From Oscheius dolichura (taxonomy: Eukaryota; Nematoda; Chromadorea; Rhabditida; Rhabditidae): a DNA stretch of 64,000 nucleotides. The translations under genes and the position numbers were made by a program. Positions 27,601 to 38,029 of this stretch are shown here, one piece after another (within the stretch, counting starts at the first letter, position 1; each line of letters starts with the position of its first letter). The notes under the pieces were generated by a model. It was not told the origin of the DNA. It did not search any database and saw nothing but the letters and a program-made list of their open reading frames with translations. The DNA lies in NCBI GenBank assembly GCA_932521035.1, contig OW051497.1:124001-188000 (forward strand). The letters are read 5' to 3'.

Positions 27601-28650
27601 TAACCCTGCCGGTCTATAGAACATGAATGGTACGAGGAACGGATTACGAGCTTGGCATAAATTGCTCAACCGTGTTTTCTTCTACAAAAGCCGACCTCAA
27701 AGCATTCGACAGGTTGTACTCTGGTTTTCATGTTTTCGGCCTCATTTTCTGTCATAAATTGACAGAATGATTTGTAAAGCTGTTGTGGTCTCCCGAGAAC
27801 GCGTTGACCCCTCATCCATGGCTGTTTTCGTCTATGGTGAGAACTGCAGCGCTTGACATTTTCTTTCTTTTATTGTTTCATGACATCTTTTTTCAGAGGA
27901 AAGCTCAGAGTTGTTGTTTGGATCCATTGTAGCTTGAATTCAGCTGATTTCACCAGCGGGCTGCATACGGAAGTTATTTTGACATGGTTCTCCCAAACAT
28001 CGCCTCCTGTAAACCCGTCAACGAACGGTGCGACCCACGTTGTGAGACCCGAAAGAGCGGACTATGTTCACCACAGGATCTCGCGTTCCGGTTTACCAGC
28101 CAACACTGCGGGATGCTGCCCGCCTTCTAGTATTTCTTTGAACTTTTCAAGGGGTTCTTTTCCACACACTAATTCCCTTTCGCGGAAACTGGTTATAACG
28201 CTCATGGAACGTTAGAAACCTCTTCGAACAGTCGCTACTCTCTATCTTTCTCAGAAACTAACTCAACACCCTAAGCTCAACATGAAATGCTGGCTGAACA
28301 TTCATTTTTCATTTCTTTGCTATGGAAAAGCACTGCCGAGCGAACTGTTGGCCGTCTTTAGATTCTTAGCAATTATTTAAGCCTCGGAGCAATTATAAGT
28401 GCGGGCCCTTGTCATAGTTTTCAAACAATTTTAAATTTTAAAAATCTATAATCTATCCGAGGCTTAAATGATTAGCGATCATTTCGAAGATATTGAAATC
28501 ATGCCAATTATTGCATTTACCCATAATACAGTTGTAACAATCTAATTTATTCAATCCTTTGACCAAGCAAACGCGAACCAACTCGAACGCGTCGGGACCT
28601 CGTCCTTCCCGTTCCTTTGAATAACCCATTCTCGTTTAAAACTTGCTTTA

Positions 28651-28935
28651 TTATACTCCAATTTTCCATATAAGATACTTAGGAAGAATTCCTCTTACTA
28701 ATCGTTCTTGAGAGCTTCTTCTTACAGTTACAACAAAGTCGTTTAGGTACCAGATTGTACCTTTCATTGTGGAACAACTGAACTTAAACGGTCGAGTAAA
28801 TGTTGCAGGTGAATAAAAAGGTAAATTCTCAGCCATCTCTTCATAATGCATGCTTTCATTAAGGTAAACCGCAAGACAAGGGTGTTCTTGTCGGATCTTC
28901 CTGCGATTCCAAAGAGTATTGAACTTTTCAGTGGC
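28651..28935 (-). pseudogene. possible decayed relative of the 29.4-kb small gene
   Basis: An open frame of about 90 codons contains KIRQEHPCLAVYLNES. This resembles KIHQHEHCLAVNMDDS of the small gene just upstream on the same strand. It has no ATG start (the frame opens at TTG), an in-frame stop lies 15 bases upstream, and no clear splice acceptor was found. It could be a broken duplicate or a misread exon. Confidence 0.3.
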
Positions 28936-29044
28936 CAATTCCCAGGATGAGCCCGTTCTTTATAGCATCGTACTAATTCTAAGGAAGTAGTAAACATGAA
29001 GGACGAATATACGTCTGTAAGTTACTTTCGACAATTTCTATTTA

Positions 29045-29429
29045 TTAATTCTGCACAGGATAAACATTCAAGTAGAGCAGATGAAGGGCTTCCATAAGTA
29101 GTGCAATCTCTGTCCTGAGGATATTTGCTGAGAATACTGCATGCCTATAAAATGGATCTCTCAAATTTATATTAGACAACTTACGGAGGAATAGAAAGCA
29201 GAATCTGGATTCTGTCGTGAGTGTAATTCAAAATAACTTCTAAACATTGCATTGTATCAGGAAACACTTGATCGTCCGAATCGTCCATGTTAACAGCAAG
29301 ACAGTGTTCATGTTGGTGAATTTTAAAGAGGCTATATCTCGAAATCGATAGCAGACTGTATAAATTCGTTGAAACACTTGCCGTCACACGCATCAAAGAG
29401 GCTATAATGATCACACGGTGGGTTTTCAT
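29045..29429 (-). CDS. small protein of unknown function, two exons
   Basis: Exon 1 runs from ATG at 29429 to a GTAAGT donor after ILLSIP. Exon 2 begins at 29144 after CATTTTATAG and ends with TAA at 29045-29047. Phase is correct and gives about 118 residues. The middle contains a conserved-looking patch (KIHQHEHCLAVNMDDS) and the second exon is a leucine-rich helix (TEIALLMEALHLLYLNVYPV). The start may be a weak signal peptide. I do not recognise a family. Confidence 0.45.
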
Positions 29430-29481
29430 TTTTATAACTTCTTGTAACCTTTCTCCTGAAATCTATCAGAAACGTTTGTTT

Positions 29482-29985
29482 TTAAAGGAACTGTCAAGGA
29501 CCAAGTGGAAATGATCACTTGACCCTGAGCAATCGAGTCCCTAGCGACTGAATCCAAATGGGCCTATTCTCTATCCAACTTTTCGTTTCGGGGTCATTTG
29601 TGCGTATTTTACGAATCATGTAGCGTTTTCCGCCTTTTCTCTCTCAAAAAGCTAGCAAACTGACTCAATATAGGCTTAAAAAATTCGCCGTTTTCTCCTG
29701 ATTGTGGTGATATGTTTACTTTTCCGGAATCACGAGAAAATTCCATTTCTATCCCAAAGACATAAATGCGTTCCATTTCTGTGATCATGATCGTTGCGGG
29801 ACCCCATAAAGGTCTTGCAACGATCATGATCACTTTTTGTTTTTTCAACCAGATTTTGATCATAAATGTGTATTTTTCTCATGATACAGGCGTCCATATG
29901 TGAAAATAAATATACCATCGTGATCAGGAGAAAAAGGCGAATTTTTTAAGCCCAAGTTGTTTTAGGTCTCTGACAGTTCCTTTAA
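29482..29985. mobile_element. foldback transposon copy A, TTAA-flanked
   Basis: The left end reads TTAAAGGAACTGTCAAGGAC at 29482 and the right end is its near inverse (GAGACC, TGACAGTTCC, TTTAA) ending at 29985. TTAA at each end suggests a TTAA target site as in piggyBac-like elements. Inside are two perfect 17-base inverted pairs: 29673-29689 with 29936-29952, and 29781-29797 with 29817-29833 (hairpin GTGATCATGATCGTTGC). The 504-base unit has no transposase, so it is a non-autonomous MITE. The open frames inside it are products of the palindrome. Confidence 0.85.
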
Positions 29986-31500
29986 TTTAGAAGTCCCGAA
30001 GCGGCCGTATGCATAAGCTGCGGATTCTTTGGCGGTCTCTCAGCTTTTGCTTGCACCGCTTATTAAACATCTTCTAACGTTTTTGCTTAAAAGAACACCC
30101 AAAATGTCATATCCTATAGTAGATTTTAGTTTATAGTTCTTAGAATATTCGGAATCCACACCAGCTTGCTATATCTAGCAGTGCCATGACAATTTTGGCC
30201 CGCCAGCCCTTAAAAGCCGGAGCGCCAATTAAAGGTGGAAAACATCCTCTTCTTTACCAATTTAAGACTCGAAATAATGTTTTGTCTGTCCTTCTCGCAG
30301 TGGGAGTACACAAAGATCTCTCTAAACCGTCGACAGAGACAGTTCGGCCCTCATTTCCGGAAGTATCTCTCTTTTTGAATCGGCGAGACCTTGAATGGCA
30401 AAAAACGAGCAGCTGTCTTTGTCAGTCCAATTCAGAGAGGCGATAAATCTTGACCGGGCAATTGTTGTCATGGGCTCGAATTAGACGACGAAACGGAAGC
30501 CTACTACCGTAGCGCAACGACGTGCGAAATCCCATTGACATAATGGAGTCTCGTTTGGACAGGGTATAATTGCTGCTCCCAAAGGCGGATCTCCTGGGAT
30601 TCTACAGATCTCGGCTATCTTGTGAGATGCCTAGACGCTTTTTCCATTTCAGGAAACGAAAACCCCCAATTTTGTCACTTTTCCAGTGTAGCTTTCATAA
30701 TAAGTTGGCACCAGACGTTCGAAAGTACGCAAGTTTCCAATAGCATAAGGAAAAATCCAATTCCGGAAGACAATCTACTCATTTAGCCAATTTCTTAGAG
30801 GACGGTTATATTAAATTGCTAAAGAAATCGTCGTATGCTGCTAATTTTTGCGAACCCCGCCTCGGGGAGTTGATCAATAATACGGCATGCCATATACGTT
30901 GAGGGTGGCTCCTCGTTACGTTCCTTTTTAGTCGCATCTTCCTGAGAGCGTCTAAGATGTTTAACCTTGCGCTACTCTGTGGATGTGGCGCTTTCTCATT
31001 TCCCATCCGATTTAGTGCCTGAAAATGAATACCCCGCGGGTTGGCAGACGCATCGCTTCCTCTTCATCCGCCCAGAATATATACAGGTTCTATTTTAATA
31101 TGTCATTTTTGAGCCCCCTCTTCCACTAATGAAAGTCAGCTCTCTGGGGAATTTTTGGCTCTCAGAACATAATCAAGAAGTGCCCCCGTTTACTAGGCAA
31201 TAAGCCAATTTGTGAGCTTCGGAGAACGTCCCCGAGTTTATTGTGATTGCTGCCGGGCTGTGCCATACCCACATTTGGAAAAGACAGCTGCCCGTTGCCA
31301 AGGTTTCAATATTGTTTCCTAGCACGCGATACTTCTGCTTAACTTATTTCTCTACTTGCTCTTTGAGACCCTCATTTTAGGCATTATCCATTTTATCCGC
31401 GACTGCTTTTGGAATTGCGCATGGCCCTCACTATCAGATCCTCCCCACGATAATGAATCATGTCTTCCCCGCCATATTGAACAATTTTAGAGAAGGCGGG
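29986..31500. other. upstream region of synapsin
   Basis: I see no exon chain here. Short open frames at 30186-30446 (plus) and 30806-31006 (minus) have no recognisable content. The last bases before 31501 (GAACAATTTTAG) form a splice acceptor. Confidence 0.5.
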
Positions 31501-33211
31501 ATGAATTTCTTTAAACGGAAATTCTCCTTCCAGGATGATGACGGCGATGTCACGGCACTGGATGACCCCTCTCAACAGCCGCCACCCTCTTCCTTCTCCT
31601 TCTCCGCTATAGCCAACAAAGTGTCCAGCACCATTAGGTTTTTCCCTGGTGATTCTCATTATATGCTCATTTTTAGTGCTCCGACTTCGCCCGCCAGGAC
31701 GGGTGAATCATTGGCAGCCGCGCTGGAAAGATCCCTCCAGGATAGAAGTCGAGCGGCGCCTCCACTTCCCCATGATGCCAAAGTTCTTCTCGTGATTGAC
31801 AACCATCTGGTGGATTGGAGCAAATATTTCAGAAACCCAAATGAGGCTCCTATTAGAGTTGAGCAGGTGATTTGAAGGCCTTGTACCATTTTAACAAACT
31901 TTTTAGGCTGACTTCCCCGAATTGGATCTTCTCTGTACGGAGCACAGCTGTACAGTTGAAATACACCAACAAGGGAAGGATAGCCAGTAAGTCTTCACTT
32001 TATATTCAGATTTTCCTCCGTTACAGCTCGTTTATACCACATGCAGTGTTTGTCGGACCCGGATCGACAAAATCTGCTCAAGCTAAGACGATTCTCCGGG
32101 CATTAATGGCTGCACACGTGCCGTTTTTAAATAGTCATACGTCTACTATAGCTTTTATGGATCGGGCTAATCTGGTACAACAGATTAATTGCCTTTTGAA
32201 ATTCGTTTTCTAGAAGAAACAACTTCGCAAAATAACACTACCCGAAGGAAGCAGGATTCCCTTCCTTCCAACAATTCATTACCCCCATTTCCACAAATTC
32301 GTGAGTCCTTACCTTTTCCTTTAAAGACTTTAACAATTTACAGCATCCTTCAACAAGTTTCCCAATAGTTATCTCAGTCAATGAGGGGTATCAAGGTATC
32401 GGGAAAGTTAGAATAAACACCCATGAGGAACTTTGTGATCTGGAGGGGATATTACAAATCATGGGTAAAGGAGACACCGAGGTAAGGGGAATTAGACGCT
32501 GGAGAACCTTCTCAACGTTTTTAGGTAGAAGTGGAACCATATGTTGACCTGAAATATGACCTTCACGTGCAGAAGATTGGACACGAGTGGAAAAGTTTTA
32601 TCCGCAGAGGAATCAGCAGAAATTGGAAAAGTAATGTAGGCTCTGCCGTGTTGGAACAAATCCCCACAACGGAAAGGTACTCGCTGTTTTGAAACTGTCA
32701 TTTTGTTTATTTTAGACATAAACAATATGTTAAAGCCATTTGTGAACACGTAGGAAGAATGGAGATCTGTTCAGTTGACATTCTTGTTTCGAAAGAGGGA
32801 CGCGAATTTGTACACGATGTTAATGATGTTATCGGTAGGAATTAATGTACGCATTGTCAGTAATTTCATTTTTTAGCCTTCTTCGGAGAGTCTCAAGAAG
32901 ACGATAGGAGAAGCGCTTGCGCCCTACTGAAACATCTATTACATCCCCCGCCGAAGGAGCCCCAAAGGGAGCCTCGAGAACTAAACGGCACCCGTCAACA
33001 TTCCCATCACTTGCCAAGGGCTGCCGAAAGGACAGACCGGCCACCAGATAGGAGACAGAGCAGGGAAGATATGGTGAGCTGCCTCCTCCTTGAGGCTATA
33101 CTTTTAATTTTCCAGACTCCTACTACTCAAGCAACGGCTCAGCCAAGTTTTGCTGATGACACAATGGGCCAGCTAAAGAGGACATTTGCTAATATTTTTG
33201 GCGATGTTTAG
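31501..33211 (+). CDS. synapsin
   Basis: Ten exons give a 447-residue protein: 31501-31637, 31677-31866, 31907-31986, 32027-32174, 32214-32300, 32344-32481, 32525-32676, 32716-32834, 32877-33073 and 33116-33211. The start MNFFKRKFSF matches synapsin domain A, whose basic-x-Ser site is phosphorylated by PKA or CaM kinase. KVLLVIDNHLVDWSKYF opens the ATP-grasp-like domain C. VEVEPYVDLKYDLHVQKIGH, NWKSNVGSAVLEQI and DDRRSACALL are its later landmarks. A Pro/Arg-rich linker leads to the terminal domain E helix (MGQLKRTFANIFGDV). Synapsin coats synaptic vesicles and tethers them in the reserve pool. The upstream ATG at 31453 is in frame but lies before a splice acceptor, so 31501 is preferred. AATAAA follows the stop at about 33236. 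Confidence 0.95.
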
Positions 33212-33380
33212 TTTGCTTCAATTTTTGCTGCCTTGTAATAAATATTTATTGCCTTCGTCCAGTGCGTTGTGCTTTTTCCCCTGGTCATTTGAGACCGCAT
33301 GCAATCGCACAAAAAACGGTATGGCCCCGCCTCTAATGTGCGTCTACAGCTGGCCATTCCATCCTCTCCCGGCGAAGAGC

Positions 33381-34152
33381 ATGCTCCTCCCGATCATGCT
33401 CTTCGTCCTCTGTAAGTTTTTTTACTTTTCTTTTTAAATAGAATGGCGCTCCGCTTTCCAAGAGACCTGTTGAGGCTCAAAACGAGTGCTGCTCCGTAAA
33501 GATTAGATCTTAGGCTAACGTTTGAGGTTATTGGCGCAATTTTAATGGGGGTTTCCTCCTCATGATATAATTGAACGCCTACTGTTCTATTTTCAACAAT
33601 CGCTTTGAATTTCAGTCAATCCGGTCCCTGAGGACCCCACCACGACCACGATCCCCACCACGACCATCTCAGCGACAGATGCCCCCTGCTGGGACAAGTA
33701 CCCATGCCCGCTCCCTAAAGTCGTAGGTTTTATTCGATACAACATGCTAAAATTAGGAGTCTCCGTACCGTTCTTTTTGTAGTTTCCACATTTCATAGCT
33801 TTTTAGAATTTATTTTGGTTACTGTGAGGTTACTTTTCATAAATAAATGAAAACATACCAAAGAATCACTAGAAAATACACTAAACTGTCAGCGTGTTCA
33901 ATTTTTAAACGGGCGACCACTGAGAGGGAACTAAAATATTAAAGTCGAAATTTAGTAATACTTAATTTTTAGGAGCCCCACGTGGAGCAGGTCCATCGAA
34001 ATTTATTGGATCCTGAGCAGGAGATCCACATCCCTACGCCTTCGCGGATGAGAGAAAGTCGCCACCGCCCACCCCCAACTCCAATTCCAACCCCAACCAC
34101 AACCACAGCCCAAGCCACACCCCCAACCCTTACTGAGGACGGAAAGGATTAA
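33381..34152 (+). CDS. small secreted Thr/Pro-rich protein, copy 1
   Basis: Exon 1 from ATG at 33381 encodes a short hydrophobic signal peptide (MLLPIMLFVL), ending at GTAAGTTT. Exon 2 starts after TTTCAG at about 33616 (NPVPEDPTTTTIPTTTIS) and carries a Cys pair, CWDKYPCPLP. Exon 3 starts after TTTTTAG at about 33973 and ends with a Pro/Thr tail and TAA at 34150-34152. The protein is about 105 residues, likely secreted and O-glycosylated on its Thr runs. It is not a known family. A second copy lies at 35236, and both 5' regions are related to the 3' UTR of synapsin, so the pair arose by tandem duplication. Confidence 0.8.
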
Positions 34153-34542
34153 ATCCTCTCATCTACTGGGGTCCCTCTAGAATAAGGAAAGGAAAGTGAG
34201 AAATATTTACCCCCTGTGTTTTGTTTTCTCGATTCAATCCACATTTTATTTTTCCTCCAATTCTAGTAGTATCGTACAATGTCGCAAAGAACGCGAATAT
34301 CGTCTTGCTTGACAAAAGTAAAGCCCTTATGTTTGAATTCCTCTGTCAATCAAATAAATCGTTAATATGACTTTTTTTCCTCTGAATACTTTGACCTCCT
34401 CCAAGACAGTGTAACGCCAAATGTTCTGAAAAAAAGATGTGTCCAGGTGGCAACCAGCCATTTCGAACGCAGTCTGGGATTTAAATTTCTCCTTCGTTTT
34501 TTTTGCGAAAGAAGAGGATGAAGTCGAGGACGGGAGATCAAT
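34153..34542. other. spacer after secreted-protein copy 1
   Basis: I see no gene. AATAAA-type sites occur near 34350. It ends at the foldback element copy C. Confidence 0.5.
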
Positions 34543-34856
34543 TTAAAGGGTGTCTGTCAGGGAACTTTGGATTAGTGAAAGACTTAGCGTCCTCTTCTGT
34601 AAAGCACTTGGCGGGAGTTCCCATTTTCAAACGCCATATCTGTGCTTTGCGGCGGTTGGTGAACGTTTTTGGTATCAGTTTGTAGAGAAAAAAATCGCTT
34701 GTAAGGCGTACTATCGACGGTTTCTCCACTAGACCACAGAGAGCTCCAATTTCAAAAATGAGGAATCCCGGCCAAGGGCTTTACAGAAAAAGGACGCTAA
34801 GTCTTTCACTAAACCAAAGGCAGTCCCTTTAATGAAACCATAGACAGTCCCTTTAA
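34543..34856. mobile_element. foldback transposon copy C
   Basis: The left end starts TTAAAGGGTGTCTGTCAGGG at 34543. The right end (TAGACAGTCCCTTTAA) finishes at 34856, with an extra copy of the same end about 24 bases inside (TTAA at 34829-34832). The two arms are inverted copies over roughly 100 bases; for example AGTGAAAGACTTAGCGTCCT at 34574-34593 recurs inverted at 34791-34810. The ends match copies A and B. No coding capacity is seen. Confidence 0.85.
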
Positions 34857-35235
34857 TGAACAGCTGTATTGGTCAGATCCGCTGAGGGTTAGAGAACGCT
34901 TTTATGTGTCAGTCGGTACCATAAAGGACAGTCTGGTAAATGGAGATAAGGTTAAAGAATTTGGAACATAAGCAGAAAGCGTTCTTTACAGTATTCCCGT
35001 AATTTACCTAAGAAAGTCTCCCACGATGTTGTATCCTCTACACGGGATGTTTAGTTTGCTTCAATACTTGCTGCCTTCTGATAAATATTTATTGCCTTCG
35101 CCCAGAGCGGTTTGAACGCTGTCTGGCTTTTTTACCTGGTCATTTGAGACCACATGTGATCGCACAAAAAGCGGTATTGCTCCGCCTCTAATGTGCGTCT
35201 ACAGCCGGCCATTCCATCCTCCCCAGACGAAGAGG
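34857..35235. other. spacer with duplicated synapsin 3' end
   Basis: From 35046 the sequence repeats 33204 onward, starting with GATGTTTAGTTTGCTTCAAT, which in the first copy is the last two codons, the stop and the start of the 3' UTR of synapsin. The AATAAATATTTATTGCCTTC stretch is also shared. I see no gene before 35236. Confidence 0.85.
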
Positions 35236-35998
35236 ATGCTCCTGCCCATCATCCTCTTCGTGTTATGTAAGTGTTTTACTTTGCTTTTTAAACGGAAACG
35301 GGCTCCACTTTCCAGGACGCGCTCCCCGACTTGTTTAGGCGTAAACCTTGCGTTTCTGCTTAAAGATAGAATCTTAAGCGAAACTCTGAATGTATCGGCG
35401 TAGTTGTAAACGAGTTTTCCTCTCCAAGACATAATTAATCTCCTGTAACATTCAATTTTTTTTTTCAATTTCAGTCAATCCTCCCCCAGAGCCAGAGCCC
35501 CCCACGACGCCGGCCCCCTGCTTCGACGGCTACCCATGTCCCCTCCCCACAGTGGTAGGTTTTATTTGACACAGCAATGTTGAATGCGATCCTCCGAACG
35601 CCCATTTTTTTTGACCTCCCCTGCGCTGCTATAAACATGTGGCGGGCAGCTGTCGTTTGCTTTAAAAAAACGTGAAAAAGTGCTGTAGGCTTGGCGGCAC
35701 CACAGAGCAGGAACAAAAATAACTAAGTCTAGTTAAATTTAGTAATATTCAATTTCAGGAGATCTACAAGAAGACCCCCTACCTTCCAGCGGAGGGTGAA
35801 GAAGAGGAGACCCACACAAGGCTTGGGCGTTCGGCTCAACAGCTCGAGCCGAGGTATCATTTGAAGTTTCGAGCCCTGGTTGGCTGCTCGTGTGCGGCTG
35901 GTTTTTCGAAGCAGAAGCCACCAAAATTCGAGCCGAGCTGGAAAACTACAAATCCCCTTAAAGGGACTGTCAGGGACCGAAATTGCACAAATTCGTAA
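35236..35998 (+). CDS. small secreted protein, copy 2, ending inside a transposon
   Basis: Exon 1 from ATG at 35236 encodes MLLPIILFVL, nearly the same signal peptide as copy 1. Exon 2 (after TTTCAG at about 35475) encodes NPPPEPEPPTTPAPCFDGYP and CPLPTV, keeping the Cys pair but with a shorter Thr run. Exon 3, after ATTTCAG at about 35760, is unlike copy 1: acidic (EIYKKTPYLPAEGEEEETHT), then basic with a Cys-Ser-Cys, and it reads into foldback copy B, whose left end encodes the last residues (LKGTVRDRNCTNS) and the TAA at 35996-35998. The protein is about 115 residues and probably secreted. Confidence 0.7.
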
Positions 35999-36165
35999 TA
36001 TTTTTACGGAATGTGTCACCATAGACGTTCAGAAAATGTCAAAAAAAACGAAAAAAAATTCAAAAATTCGTGTTCCGCCAAAGCGTGCCAAAGGCGGAAG
36101 ACGCTAGTTAGTTCAGTTGCTGCAGGACCCGCTACCGAAAAAAAGGTCCCTGACAGTCCCTTTAA
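35958..36165. mobile_element. foldback transposon copy B, TTAA-flanked
   Basis: This is a 208-base element. Its ends are perfect inverted repeats of 21 bases, beginning TTAAAGGGACTGTCAGGGAC on each strand, with TTAA at both borders. The interior is AT-rich with no coding frame. It overlaps the last exon of secreted-protein copy 2. The ends match copies A and C. Confidence 0.9.
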
Positions 36166-36442
36166 CAATCCAAACTAAATCCGAGATTTTCCAGATCTCC
36201 GGTTCGACCAAGCCGTGTCCACATCGCCATCCCAATGGCAAAATTGACAGCTCCCAAGCATCTGAGGGACACCAGAAGATAAAGTCTTCTCGCCTTCCCT
36301 AGAGCCGCTAGTCCAAGAAGTTTTTTACCAAGTAATTTGTTAGTTTGCCCAGAAAAATTGCCCACAATTTTGTCTCATCACTTAAAATTGGTTTAAGATA
36401 ATATTCACTTTATTATTCTTTCTTTTTAACAATAAATTTTAT

Positions 36443-38029
36443 TTATTTGATAACATTTACTTCGTTCATGTCCGTATCCTCTACACGTCCGACGCGGCCG
36501 ACGTCGTTTGGAAAAAAAAAATGCAAGCAGAGGCCGCGAATTCCCCAGATAAAAGAGGGCCAGTTGCTTTGAGAGAATGCATAAGTTTGAGCCACATTAT
36601 TCCCGTGGAGAAGTTGAACCGTGGCGGGATCTCCGCTATTTCGAATTGTCAAAGATTGAGACTAGAAAAGAAAGAATAAAAACGAAATTTAGACAAGGCA
36701 CCTTCGTGTGGTTGATGAAAACCATCTCCTGGTCTGAGGAATATTGAAACAGGAGGTTATAATCAGCGGCAATCTGAAAAAAAGGGTTTTAATATTCAAA
36801 TAAATTATGAATTTCAAACCTGGAGAAGATCAGCTCTGCCAGAAATGAAGTTCAAGTAATGTTGAGGCAAATTCCTCGAAGGGTCCTGTTGCAACACCGG
36901 CTGGAGCAGAGGCTGCTGCATGGACAACATCACAGGAGTTTTGGATATCAGCGGAGTGGGATAGTTCATGGGAACCGGTTTGGGAGGAGACTGAGGCGTG
37001 GAGGGCTTCTGCTGCTGCAACTCGATACTCTCTTCTTTGGCAGTGGTCAGTTCAATCTGCTGCTGCTGTTGTTGCTGTTGTTGTTGTTGCTGCTGCTGCT
37101 GTTGCTGCTGATGCTGTTGAAGCATTTGCATTTGATTCTTGGTATTAATCAAATTTCGAACGGCGAAGTTTTGAGACATACGAAGAGCATCACATTTACT
37201 GTCAGCAAAAGGATCTTCACACTCTTCCAGGAATTCGGACATATTAAACTGAAAGGGAAAGAATAAAATAAATATAGGAAAATAACCAACCCCGCCTGGA
37301 GCGCCAGCAGTAGAGGTAAGATATGAACCAAATTTAAAGTCAGGAGCTGGAAGATTCACTGAAATTGAATTTTTATATAAGAAAACAAGAAAAACTACTC
37401 ACTCTGGCTAGAACAGGGCTCATTTTTGACCATTCCTAATTCATGAGGACCATTTTGATTCATAACAGAGATCTCCTGGTAGCCGTCATCCCTTTCCGGA
37501 GAATCAGCAATGTTCGGGACACGAATACCAGTGTGGTCATGCTCTCCACCCTCATAGAGGAAAATCTTGTTATCCTTCGTGTAAAGAGCATACATTTGGA
37601 AATTACATCTCGTCCTCTTCCAAGCATTACATCTGAAAATTACTGTTAGCGTCTGGTGCCTCTGGTCTAGACATCCCTTATAGGAGGCAATAAATTCAAT
37701 TTACATCTTCATTTCTCAGGGAATGGCTCTATTTTCAGGGATCAAAGGGCAATTCTACTTTCTTCCCGGCCATAAAATGAATCTACCCACCTATAAGTGA
37801 TTTTAGATCCGGATAGAAGTTCGTCCGTCTTTCTTCGGGACACTTTATTCTGTCTGGCAATCTCAGCCACTTCCTGCTGGTTGCCATAGACTCCCTTCAA
37901 ACGCCATTCAATATTCGTCCTTGCTTTTGGTGTTTTCACTGGTCTAAGGTTATAATTTTTCGGAGGATTTCTTCGTCTCTTTATTGGAGTTCCAGTAAGC
38001 AGAGAATCTTTTAACTCCGCAGGTGTCAT
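36443..38029 (-). CDS. FLYWCH-like zinc-finger protein with polyglutamine tract
   Basis: Six exons. Exon 1 (ATG at 38029) is Lys/Arg-rich (TGTPIKRRRNPPKNYNLRP) and carries a helix. Spliced at 37793 to 37630 it gives a domain with Cys-x6-Cys-x18-20-His-x-His spacing (RCNAWKRTRC ... GEHDHTGI), the arrangement of FLYWCH or WRKY/GCM-type zinc fingers. Next come an acidic segment, then EFLEECEDPFADS, then a run of 18 Gln after QQHQ, a Pro-rich region and a C-terminal part ending at TAA, 36443-36445. DNA binding and transcriptional regulation are inferred from the zinc finger and low-complexity regions. The ATG lies two bases after an acceptor-like TTTATAG. I could not name an orthologue. It converges with the secreted-protein gene. 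Confidence 0.75.
37057..37110 (-). repeat. CAG/CAA polyglutamine repeat
   Basis: Eighteen consecutive glutamine codons (CAG and CAA mixed) lie in the gene at 36443-38029, followed by His and two more Gln on the upstream side. Confidence 0.95.

Larger units (their letters stand above)
23557..29044. other. gene-poor stretch upstream of the amine receptor
   Basis: No complete gene was found. Weak candidates are a hydrophobic minus-strand frame at 25281-25484 and a pair of minus-strand frames at 27068-26668 (with NGPTSLSLHLNEPNTFVMEY). Neither has a full exon chain. A 15-base direct repeat occurs at 24590-24619. Confidence 0.45.

Noticed and set aside
29609-29918. Two overlapping minus-strand frames
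   Set aside because: They are products of the inverted repeats in foldback copy A.
36859-37266. 135-codon leucine-rich plus-strand frame
   Set aside because: It is the antisense of the polyglutamine tract in the zinc-finger gene; CTG read as Leu gives the leucine run.
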